Below are positions 52,821 to 62,679 of a stretch of 64,000 nt of DNA, one piece after another. Under the pieces are notes generated by a model. The model worked only from the letters and a program-made list of their open reading frames with translations, made no database searches and had not been told where the DNA came from. The number at the start of each line of letters is the position of its first letter. Within the stretch, counting starts at the first letter, position 1. The stretch is taken from positions 105,305,912-105,369,911 of the forward strand of contig CM043963.1 in the NCBI GenBank assembly GCA_014529385.2, given 5' to 3'. A program made the translations under genes and the position numbers. Source of the DNA: Adiantum capillus-veneris (taxonomy: Eukaryota > Streptophyta > Polypodiopsida > Polypodiales > Pteridaceae).

Positions 52821-53949
52821 CGTTAGACCTACACCACTCTGCTGCTTCACAAGTCTAGGGCATACTTGTACGGCTAGTATGTCTCCGGGCTGGCCACCCT
52901 AGTCTAGGCTGCTCTTGGTCCAGCCGCCCGAGTTTGGGGCCGGCCGCCCACTTTTGTCCGAGCGCCCACATATATTTCCATATATCATTTTTATGTTGGG
53001 TCATGGGGATTTTTATCAAGCCTTGCCCTACCTCCCCTTGGGCACCTATTTATGGAGCCAGGGGATACCCACTTCCACATCTCAGCTTATCTGACAGAGA
53101 TCACACATCTGATTGTATTGGGTCTTCTGCTCATGGTAGTCAGTGGGGGGCTGATCGCCCCTCTTCACCATCTCTGGCGTTTGTGTCTATCTCACGCTTC
53201 CGTACACGTGCACTCTCACATGGTATCAGTCGCCAAGGCACATGGTATCAGCAGCTTCATGCTTTGCCATGTTCCAAGGCGCATTTTAGCAAAGGTATCC
53301 TTCCCAAAAGGATGAGATCTACCTGCGTTTTTGCAAGAAACATCAGATCTGCTGATTTCCTTGCTAGCACTAACATTTCTGGACATCTTTGTCGCGGAAA
53401 ACCCCTCCAGATCCATTTGTGTTTTTGACCTTCATTTGCGTTTTTGGGTTTTCAGCCCATTTTCGGCGGTTTTATTGATACTTTGTGTCATTGACACCTT
53501 CCACAAGTTGCTGGGCACCTAGGGTACCCATCAAGCCTTTGTTTTTTCAGCAAACAAAAGGTTTTTGGTGCCAAGAAGTGCAGCAAAAGTGGGCTGCAAA
53601 TTGACCTGCGTTTTTTGCAGCAGGAGGGCAGCGCTCAGCTTTTGGACCCCGGATCTCGCCACCACCTACCCGGCTTTGCATCTGGTGCATTGCCGGCGAA
53701 TATCCTCTCCGTCTTCATCAGATTTCAGCCATTACCCCTTGCTGTTTTCTCTGTTTTCAGCCCATCTGGAGTAGTGACAGTGATTCACCACCCTTCCCTT
53801 CACCCTCTGCACCGCTCCGGACCATGCCGGGAGCGTACAAGCACGCTGAAAATCGCTGGACAGCAGCGTTTTCATCACCTCGCAGTTGCGTTTTTGGGTG
53901 GACAGCAGACACATGATTTGTGTTTTTCACAGAGGATGAAGTTATCTCC

Positions 53950-54179
53950 TGCCAGGACACCATCTGATGGTGGTCCGTGCGGTCTCTCAGTGACTGCTGC
54001 AGTACACGGTATCTTCGACATCGGCTTGATCATCTACGGGCGTACAATCCTTGGGAGATCCATCTGCCAGGACACCATCCGATGGTGGTCCGTGCGGTCT
54101 CTCAATGACTGCTGCAGTACACGGTATCTTCGACATCGGCTTGATCATCTACGGGCGTACAATCCTTGGGAGATCCATT
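53950..54179 (+). repeat. Tandem duplication of about 115 bp in F6
   Basis: The block with CACCATCTGATGGTGGTCCG ... ATCCTTGGGAGATCCAT occurs twice in a row, nearly identical. A third, partial copy lies near 54885-54935. It lies at the start of the F6 coding region and keeps the frame only partly. Confidence 0.85.
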
Positions 54180-54239
54180 CATTCCAGCCATCATTCGGCG
54201 GTTGCCCACTTCAAAGGGGGTCGTGACTTGTGGTTTGCT

Positions 54240-54772
54240 ATGGACACACCTACGCACTCATCAGAGGAGTTCACACAAGATATGGCCATGCTCATGGCAT
54301 ATGGGATTCCGACATTCCCAAAGAAGACACCACCATCTTGGGTGGACAGACACTTACCACTTGACCTCGACACGTCAAATCACTTGCTTACACAAGGCAT
54401 CTACATGGACTTAGGGAGAGGTTCTTGGATCTCTTCTTGGACAGGTTCATTGCTTGGATCTATAGGCTGGAGTGGGACTTCAGTGCTTTAGACTCTCTTG
54501 GAGAGTTTACCCGCAAGATGTGGGAGATTAGGCATCATTACGCGACTACATCCGGAGTCACCAAGAGCTTGGCTTGGATGGTAGTGCAATTGCTCTTCTA
54601 CACTCCTGATCAGACTTATCCCCCGACCTCGGCAGTAGGACACTCCCAGCTCATTCACATTGAGAGCCACACCAAGTCGCGGTTTGGTGGCGTTGTTGGT
54701 GCGGATTCTGTTTTGGTTGACACCGAAGTATTGAAGGCAGGAGATACAGGCAAGACGGTGCAGACATATTGA
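54240..54772 (+). pseudogene. F6 internal ORF of unknown function
   Basis: A protein of about 180 residues is readable in two frames with a shift near 54425. It starts MDTPTHSSEEFTQDMAMLM, continues FLDRFIAWIYRLEWDFSAL and ends LKAGDTGKTVQTY before a TGA near 54772. I do not recognise the family. Its place just after the PBS would suit a gag-like protein, but no gag motif is visible. Confidence 0.5.
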
Positions 54773-55702
54773 TCTGGCCTTTCCTCTTCTCAGAGGATAT
54801 TCACAATGCAGACTTCTCAGTCTGGCTTCCCTACTTCTACAGGATGTCTGGCTTTCCCCTCATCTTGGATTACACTACCTACTGACAGGACACCATCTGG
54901 TGGTGGTCCGTGCGGTCTCTCAGTGACTGCTGCAACTTACGTAGCTCCTACAATGCAGACTACTTAGTCTGGCTTTCCTTGATTCGGAGGAGTTTACGAC
55001 GCAGATTACTACATCTAGCCTTCCTAGAGGTTTACACAGCTTAGCCACCTGGCCACACTGGGTTGCAAGTTCATGCATTGACAGGCTTCCGGTCATTCTC
55101 ATGACGGTTCCTGGGCTTCTCCAATTTCTCCAAACGGTTTGACTACAAACACCACAGATCCTATTGGGCAGGACACTTGCAAGTCTATTGGCACTTCTTT
55201 TACGACAAGGAGTTGTTTTCACACTCAGTTCAAGACCTTCACGCAGTATCTTCACCCTATATCGACGGAGTACAACAGTTTGCTACACTGCTTGTGACGG
55301 CACTTTACTATGGAGATTTCTTGGCGGTCAGGACACCTCAGACTGCTGCTACACTCGCGGAGTTCGCTTGAGTGTTGTCCTCCAGTGGACATTGCAACAG
55401 ACATCTTTATCATTTGCCTCACATCTTCAGCTTCACACGGTTTGCTTAGCATCAGGTGTTGAGAGGGGGTGTTAGACTTACACCACTATTTCCATATATC
55501 ATTTTTCTGTTGGGTCGTGAGGATTTTTATAAGGCCTTACCCTACCTCCCCTTGGGCAGCTATTTATGGAGCCAAAGGGGTACCCATTTCCACATCTCAT
55601 CTTATCTCACGGAGATCACACATCTGATTGTATTGGGTCTTCTGCTCATGGTAGTCAGTGGGGGGCTGCTGATCACCCCCTCTTCACCATCTCTGGCGTT
55701 TG

Positions 55703-56291
55703 TGTCACAAACTGGTGACGTGGCATGGCTTGGACATGGGGCAACAGAGCACCCCCACACACACCCCGGAAAAGCAAGCCCACCAAATGCGCCGACGACA
55801 GGCTGGTACGGATTTTCGTGATTTGCGGCCTAAATTCCGTTGCATTGCTGACGTGGCAAAGCTGTACGGCAGTCCCGCTTTTTGCGCTGCCTGCAGACAT
55901 GGAAAAAGCTGTAAACATGTACGGAAACATGCTTTAGCGTTGGCTGGTTCAATTGGCAGCTTTTGGTTACAATTGCTTTATTTTTTAGAGAGCTTTTAAA
56001 AGACTGCTTTTGGGCATCCCTTGTAACCTTTAAATACGTGGGCAAGGCCCTCACAACTCAGAGCATCTGGACGCAGAGTCTGAGAGTGAGCGCCTACCTA
56101 CTCTCTTGTACTTTGAACACAGATTAATATAAAAATAAATACCGAAAAGGCGCCAGTCTTTGGGGCCAACATCTCTAGGCACAGAACTCCGTCGGACCGT
56201 GTCGAATCAATTGTGAATTGTGAACTGTTTTGAAGTGAATCTCTGCTGTGTCACGGTAGAATCTTGACTTGGAGTGTCCAAGTTTGTTACA
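55703..56291 (+). repeat. F5 copy 2, 5' LTR
   Basis: 589 bp from TGTCACAAACTGGTGACGTGG to CCAAGTTTGTTACA. It is inserted in the right LTR of F6 after GGCGTTTG. The primer site TGGTATCAAAGC (56293-56304) matches the initiator-Met site with one change. It aligns with copy 1 but has an extra segment near the start. Confidence 0.85.
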
Positions 56292-56339
56292 GTGGTATCA
56301 AAGCACAAAAAGATTCTTCTTCTACAGAGGATCTGATCC

Positions 56340-57420
56340 CTTTTGCAACGCACACAGCTTTTGAGAACGAATCTTCGTGCGGAGGATCCGATCCTTTATG
56401 CAACGCACGCAGCTTTTGAGAAAGAATCTTCGTGTCGCGACCCCGAACTTATTAGCCACTCCCACCCTTCATACATCGCGCATCGGGCGCACTCCCGTCT
56501 TCATCGCTCTGTCTTACAAGGCATAAAGCCATTAAGAATCCCAGATTACACATAGGTTCTCGTGAAGAATTTGACGGAGATGACACCTCTCAGTGGGAAG
56601 GCAAAGAAACGTTGAAAATTCGGCGCAGAAATTGAAGAAAAGAATGAAGATTTGGGCCAAAAAAAAAATCGGACAAGTTTGCCAAAAACGAGTACAAACG
56701 TCAATTGCAGATTGGCATATGTGTGAACAGATCGATTAAGTACTCCAAGGAACCAAGATTGGCAAAACGCCTGAAGAATTACCCGACTGATAAGATTTGC
56801 TCGAGATGGCGTGTGGCCATTGCTTCTCCTCTCGGCTAGGAAGGAAAGCCGAAAAGACAGACGAGTACAGAAAAGTAGAACTTGTACTTGCCGAAAGACA
56901 TGGACAAGCGAAGCAAAAAGCAAAGCTTCGAAAAGAGCAAGAAAAAGGCAAAGAAGCCTAGATTTCGCCCAGTTTCTGAAAGTTCTACAGAGGAGTCATC
57001 CTCAGACACTTCGAACTCCAACGATCACATGTTTTATGCAAAGAAGAAACATTTTTATGAAGCCAACCAATATGACTTCCTCGAAGATAAAAGCAACAAA
57101 GTAAAAGAATTAAGAGAAGGTGGACAGCCGATTTGAATCCTTTTCTGGGTTCCAAGATGCTCGAACATGGTGGTCCACTCTTCTGCTGAGAAAGGAAGCT
57201 CCGGTTAATTGGTTGAACTTCAAAAGGCTTTTTATTTCTTCTTGGCTGACTCGGGAGTACAAACGAGACATACGAACCGCTTGGAATCATCTTCGGATGA
57301 CCAAGGGAGATTCTTTGGATGTTGATTGCAAGAGATTTTGGAGCTCTTTTGTGCCAGCTTCTTCATTTAAGAAGGTCTCTTTTAAAGAACAGATTGAGCG
57401 GTTTTGATGCAGACTTCCTA
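56340..57420 (+). pseudogene. F5 copy 2 gag relic
   Basis: Broken frames with the same order as copy 1: KKAKKPRFRPVSESSTEE, MFYAKKKHFYEANQYDFLED, then ARTWWSTLLLRKEAPVNWL and FKKVSFKEQIERF. Compared with copy 1 it lacks the segment around FDKAFYGGHY. The following 180 bp (57421-57600) continue as decayed sequence, and no pol is present before the (CT)n tract. Confidence 0.75.
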
Positions 57421-57598
57421 CAGAGATCCGAGACTACTGCTTGGAACAAAAGTCAAATTCTATTCAAGAATTGATGGGTCATGCGAAACAGGGTTTTGCC
57501 ATACACTCGGACAATCTGACTACCCCACTGATAGAAAAACCAACAAAATTTCAAGTTTGTCCTTATTTTCTTTGGTTAGCAAAAATGTATTTTTGAAA

Positions 57599-57602
<4 letters not shown>

Positions 57603-57658
<56 letters not shown>
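57603..57658. repeat. (CT)n microsatellite
   Basis: CT tract of about 56 bp, followed at 57686-57707 by a degraded copy of the GC-rich palindrome family of 2165-3067. The 300 bp after it hold no recognised gene. Confidence 0.9.
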
Positions 57659-57659
<1 letters not shown>

Positions 57660-58009
57660 CAAAAAACAAAAACAAACTCCTCAAACAGTCCGCGCCAGCG
57701 TAGATTGTTTTGACAGTTTTTTTTTTCGTTTTTGGACATGTTTTAAATGCCTCTACCCTATTGAATCTTGCCAACACTCTCTTTGTCTGTAGTATGTACC
57801 ATGCGTCTACCATGCCGAGCAAACATCAACTGCATATTCCCCAATTTGTTTTCCATGCTAGCCAAGTTGAGCCCCTCAACAAGCTCCACATGAGCGCCTA
57901 CTCCTCCTGCATTCACTACTCCAATACTAGTGTCACAATCACACCAACGCTAGCATGCCACTACTCGTGCACAATCCAAGTAGCTTCATTGCCTTCTCCA
58001 TTGACCTCA

Positions 58010-59075
58010 TGTAAGGTGCAGCGGAATGAATGTTTGAACTTTGCTCAAGATGAGTGCTCCGAACTGTGCTCAAGGTTCCTTTTACTTACGGAAGGGAGAG
58101 CCTTCCATTCCTTTAGTGAGAGAGTGCAATGGACACAAACAAAGTGAATGGACACTGTGAATGAAAGTGCATGAGACTGAGAGAGAGATAGAGAAGAGAA
58201 TACGACACCAAAGACGTTGTAAAACCCTCCTCCGAAGGCCCCACTCTGTATGGCGAGAGCGGTCTACTTATGATTGCACAAATCTCTACAATGCTTGGAC
58301 TTGCCAACGATGTCAACGACGATGAGGACGACGACGAGACAGACTGAAATCTGAAAATGCTAATGGCTGAAATCTGCAATTCTTCTATCGCTGAATTCTG
58401 ACTCTATGTCGATGACGACGGTACGACGACGATGCGCTGAAAACGCAGATGCTGAAATCTGCGTTTTCCGGGCTGAAAATATAAACCTTGCGGAAACTGA
58501 CCGTGCGGCGAGGAACTGCTGCAGGAAGGTGATATCTACGAGGTTGGGGACTTGATTTGCGGTGTCTAAGGGCTGAAAACTGAAAACGCTGAGGTTTCTT
58601 GATGTTCCGTCGCAATGAATCTGCAAAACGTTGGGTTATGGTGCAGATGCAAAAACGCTAGGGCTGAAAACCTGCAAATCTGTCATCGGTTGTCGCAATG
58701 AAAACCTGCAAATCTGTCACCGGTTGGCTAGCTCTAGTTTGCTTATATACAAACTTAGCAAAATTACCCTACCTACTTTCCAACAAAAGTCACTTAAAAG
58801 TAATAAGTGGAAAATGTAAAAAATAGGGAAAATAGGTTAAATGCACTGGAAATTTCCCCTGAAGGATTCTTATGGATTCTGATGGGAATGCTTATGATCA
58901 TGCTGTGTGCAACCAGAGGATATGCATCTAATCTAAGTGACTGGACATGCACGGTCTATGAACAGACTCACAAAAGTGCCAGAACACTTGCTAATCTAGA
59001 CTAACTGGACTGACTGAACCCTTGTCGTGTTGTAGCTTGTCCACGGACACATAGGGTTGGATGTGTCATGTGACA
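58010..59075 (-). repeat. F4 copy, 3' LTR
   Basis: 1,066 bp. Contains several units of the type CTGAAAACGC and AAACGCTAGGGCTG (58380-58720), an array shared with the other LTR and with unrelated LTRs in the window. Confidence 0.9.
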
Positions 59076-59076
59076 T

Positions 59077-59088
59077 CCCCTCCTTTTC
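59077..59088 (-). other. F4 polypurine tract
   Basis: On the minus strand GAAAAGGAGGGGA lies right before the 3' LTR. Correct place and composition for a PPT. Confidence 0.8.
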
Positions 59089-59099
59089 AAAGTGAGGTA

Positions 59100-60197
59100 C
59101 TAGTACCGAGCTGTATGGCGTCGAGGGAGATCACCAACAATATCCGGAATCCTGGAAGGGACTCTTCGCCGGCCCACTCTCGGGTGTGGGTCGTGCGATA
59201 CTTGAACTTCATAAAGGTCTGCAACGCTTGCTTCTTTGGGCCGCGCCGAAAGGGACACAGTCTTTTGTGGCTCCTTCAATGCTTCAACTTCGTCGAGAGT
59301 CATGCTTCTTTCTTCTTCAAGAATCTCTGAGGCTGAAAATTCCTGAAACCATTTCCAATACAAAACCATGAACATACCTATTCCATGTAAAGTGAGTGGA
59401 AAAAATCTTGTCTCTCTAAAGAATTGTGCATGCAATGTAGATGAACAAAGAGACAGAGTGCCAAACCATTCACCACACACACGCAAACAATGAGATCGAA
59501 TCTTGTCTTGATGATCTAAATCAATCAACTGTGGCAATTCACAACGGAAATGCCCATGCTTGGTGCTCATACTTTCATGTGCTCTTTCTACAAATGTGTC
59601 ATGCCAAGGAAGAGACATGGAATGTGACTTCCTTACATACATACTTTTCAGCTTTTCATGAACAATCCGCATACATTCGTGCTCATTCGTGAGTGAAACG
59701 TGCTCAACGTACAACATGTCATGCCTAGGAAAAGGGATCACATAAAGACGCTGACTAAGATACAGGCAACGATCACGGATGAAACACTCGTACAATGCGT
59801 GCTGACTAATCATACGAACACGTAGTACTTCCTGTGAGGGTTCTTTGGACCGTGACTCGAGAGCCAAGATCGGTTCTTCGAGACCTATCGAATCTTCCTG
59901 TGGGGGTTCTTTGGACCTTGACTCGAAAGCCAAGATCAGTTCTTCGTGATTGATCGAATCTGTAATGAGGTTAGCTTCACTAGAAAAAGTATCAACTAAC
60001 ACAACATCCTTGTGAACAATCACATCATCTTCATGCAAATCATCATGCTTGTGAGAAATCACATCTTGATCATGCAAATCATCATGCTTGTCATTGTCAT
60101 CCAAATCATCATCAGGCAAATCCTGTGTGTCATGCTTCGGAGAAGAAGAGACTAAGAGAGTCTCCTTTTCCTGATTCTGTGCAAACTGGGCCTGCAC
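59100..60197 (-). CDS. F4 internal 365-codon ORF, function unknown
   Basis: A long intact frame just upstream of the PPT. The first third is acidic with repeats (KHDDLHDQDVISHKHDDLHE, then ALESRSKEPSQE twice with variation). The middle is rich in His, Arg and aromatic residues (YVIPFPRHDMLYVEHV). The end is basic (GRRRVPSRIPDIVGDLPRRH) and resembles tails that follow integrase in related elements. No catalytic motif is seen. A polypyrimidine run and CAG directly precede it (minus strand, near 60192), as in a splice acceptor, but the phase to the gag start does not fit a simple intron. A bypassed or fused remnant of pol is possible. Confidence 0.6.
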   Translation of the reverse strand: MQAQFAQNQEKETLLVSSSPKHDTQDLPDDDLDDNDKHDDLHDQDVISHKHDDLHEDDVIVHKDVVLVDTFSSEANLITDSINHEELILAFESRSKEPPQEDSIGLEEPILALESRSKEPSQEVLRVRMISQHALYECFIRDRCLYLSQRLYVIPFPRHDMLYVEHVSLTNEHECMRIVHEKLKSMYVRKSHSMSLPWHDTFVERAHESMSTKHGHFRCELPQLIDLDHQDKIRSHCLRVCGEWFGTLSLCSSTLHAQFFRETRFFPLTLHGIGMFMVLYWKWFQEFSASEILEEERSMTLDEVEALKEPQKTVSLSARPKEASVADLYEVQVSHDPHPRVGRRRVPSRIPDIVGDLPRRHTARY

Positions 60198-60301
60198 AAA
60201 AGAGAAAGTTGCAAAACATCTCTTTCATGTGTCAATCGTTCAATGCTTGTCTTGCTTTGTTCTCGCGATCAAATGTTGCTTGTCTTTCTTTGTTCTCGCA
60301 A

Positions 60302-60595
60302 TCAAATTCTACTTCTCTTTCTTTGTTCTTCCAAGTCGTACTTACTCTCTATGGCTACCATTTCTTCTTCGAAGGCCTTTCTGTCTGCTTCTCTTTCTGC
60401 TTTTCTTTCTTCGCGTTCTTTCTTTCTTTCCATAAACAACTGCTTCAACTCCTCCATAGGAGTTAGTGCAATCCTTGGCGTAGATGGGGAAGGGGGAGGG
60501 TCGAAAAAACCTCCTGGTGGGGAAAATTCTTCTTCGCCTCTCTCATGCTCATCACCTCCAAGCGAAGTATCCATTCCGCTTCGAGTGATGACCAT
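60302..60595 (-). pseudogene. F4 gag N-terminal fragment
   Basis: Starts MVITRSGMDTSLGGDEHE at 60595, continues with a Pro-rich part (PPGGFFDPPPSPSTPR) and a charged helix (ERKKEREERKAEREADRK), and stops at 60302. Three imperfect repeats of about 36 bp follow in another frame. The gag core domain is missing. Confidence 0.7.
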
Positions 60596-61079
60596 CCACT
60601 GAAGTCGTGGGTTCTTGTGGGTTCTTGTGGTCTTTGGTTCTTAAGTTCAAGAGGAACTTCAGTTCTTGGGGGTCTTAGTTCTTGGGGTTCTTGAGTTCTT
60701 GAGGTTCTTGCGGGTCTTGAGGTTCTTGAGGTTCTTCTTTCGCTTGCAATCTGTGTTAGAGAAGGATCTCCTCTTCACCCAAGTTCTACTCTTTTCTGCA
60801 GGCGCACCCCTTGGCGGCCTTGCGCTCACATTAAGGTTGCTTTTTCCCACCTCACGTCGATTGGTTGGCCGCTAAGTGCACGGTCCCCTCTCAATGAATG
60901 AAAAGAGGCACAAGGGACAGCTGGACAAGCCCTTCTTTCTTGGGTTTCCTATCACTCTTCAAAAACACGATTAGGAATCGACACGCCCAAGTGAACTTGG
61001 GTTCGTGCCACCTCAACAAGCAAAAAAAATTATGTGGTTCTTGTGATTCTTTCCTTGAGTGATACAGAACACCGCCAAA

Positions 61080-61091
61080 GCTCTAATACCA
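61080..61091 (-). other. F4 primer binding site
   Basis: On the minus strand TGGTATTAGAGC lies one base from the right LTR. It is the initiator-Met site with one change. Confidence 0.8.
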
Positions 61092-61092
61092 A

Positions 61093-62316
61093 TGTAAGGT
61101 GCAGCAGAATGAATGTTTGAACTTTGCTCAAGATGAGTGCTCCGAACTGTGCTCAAGGTTCCTTTAACTTACGGAAGGGAGAGCCTTTCGTTCCTTTAGT
61201 GAGAGTGTGCAATGGACACAAACAAAGTGAATGGACATTGTGAATAGAAGTGCATGAGACTGAGAGATAGATAGAGAAGAGAATACGACACCAAGGACAT
61301 TGTAAAACCCTCCTCCGAAGGCCCCACTCTCTATGGCGAGAGCGGTCTACTTATGATTGCACAAATCTCTACAATGCTTGGACTTGCCGACGATGAGGAC
61401 GACGACAAGACGGACTAAAATCTGAAAATGCTAATGGCTGAAATCTGCAATTCTTCTATCTGTTGAATTATGACTCTATGTTGGTGACGATGTCCATGAC
61501 GACGGTACGACGACGACGAACTGAAAACGCAGATGCTGAAATCTGCGTTTTCCAGGCTGAAAATATAAACCTTGCGGAAACTGACCGTGCGGCGAGGAAC
61601 TGCTGCAGGAAGGTGATATCTACGAGGTTGGGGACTTGATCTGCGGTGTTTAAGGGCTGAAAACTGAAAACGCTGAGGTTTCTTGATGTTCCGTCGCGGT
61701 GAATTTGCAAAACGCTGGGTTATGGTGCAGATGCAAAAACGCTAGGGCTGAAAACCTGCAAATCTGTCGCCGGTTGTCTTGCAAATGCAAAACGCTAGGC
61801 TGATCTGATGTTCTACTGTCGCCGGAATCTGCAAGTGCAAAAACGCTGGCTGATCTGGTCCAAAAACGCTAGGTGGTTGCTGTGAGCAAAAACGCTAGGC
61901 CTCTTGGGTTCTGCTGAGAAATTGTCTGTTCAGCAAGGTGCTCCTGCTGCCTCTTCTGCTAGAAAGTGCTAGCTCTAGTTTGCTTATATACAAACTTAGC
62001 AAAATTGCCCTACCTACTTTCTAACAAAAGTCACTTAAAAATAATAAGTGGAAAATGTCAAAAATAGGGAAAATAGGTTAAATGCACTGGAAAATTTCCC
62101 TAAAGGATTCTAATGGATCCTGATGGGAATGCTTATGATCATGCTGTGTGCAACCAGAGGATATGCATCTAATCTAAGTGACTGGACATGCACGGTCTGC
62201 GAACAAACTCACAAAAGTGCCAGAACACTTGCTAATCTAAACTGACTGGACTGACTGAACCCTTGTCGTGTTGTAGCTTGTCCACGGACACATAGGGTTG
62301 GATGTGTCACGTGACA
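61093..62316 (-). repeat. F4 copy, 5' LTR
   Basis: 1,224 bp, paired with 58010-59075. It holds an enlarged array of AAACGCTAGG and CTGATCTG units at 61740-61900. Confidence 0.9.
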
Positions 62317-62411
62317 CTCATTACAAAATCCTACCCTTGATGAACAATTTACATTCAAATCAGTATCACAAAACCTACATCAACATGCATGAGAACAATG
62401 GCACGCAAGAA

Positions 62412-62413
<2 letters not shown>

Positions 62414-62481
<68 letters not shown>

Positions 62482-62556
62482 GCGGGCGCAACTGGACTAC
62501 AGATGCCTCTCTTTGTCTTTCTCTCGCTCGCGTACCCCAATTCCAGATGAGCAAAG

Positions 62557-62627
<71 letters not shown>
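62414..62627. repeat. Two (CT)n tracts before the LINE
   Basis: CT tracts at about 62414-62476 and 62559-62627 flank 80 bp of unique sequence. The second ends about 50 bp before the LINE start codon. Confidence 0.9.
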
Positions 62628-62629
<2 letters not shown>

Positions 62630-62679
62630 AAGAAAAGCCACTTAAGGAGGATGCAAGTCCACCCAACAAATAGGGACAC

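Larger units (their letters stand above)
52821..55702 (+). mobile_element. F6: small LTR element nested in F5
   Basis: The left LTR is 52821-53220 (start CGTTAGACC, a changed TG). It is followed by the primer site TGGTATCAG at 53221. The interior is 53221-55469 (2.25 kb). The purine tract GAGAGGGGG (55461-55469) precedes the right LTR, which starts TGTTAGACTTACACC at 55470. The right LTR is cut at 55702 by F5 copy 2, and it lacks about 115 bp present near the start of the left LTR. No protease, RT or integrase is seen, so it is non-autonomous. Confidence 0.8.
58010..62316 (-). mobile_element. F4 copy: non-autonomous LTR element with 2-kb interior
   Basis: The left LTR is 58010-59075 and the right LTR 61093-62316; both start TGTAAGGTGCAGC and end GTGACA. 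CTCA flanks both ends (58006-58009 and 62317-62320), a probable target duplication of 4-5 bp. A PPT follows the left LTR and a Met-type primer site precedes the right one. The interior has only a gag N-terminus and one 365-codon frame, so it needs proteins from elsewhere. The right LTR holds about 160 bp of extra repeat units, which accounts for the length difference. Confidence 0.9.
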
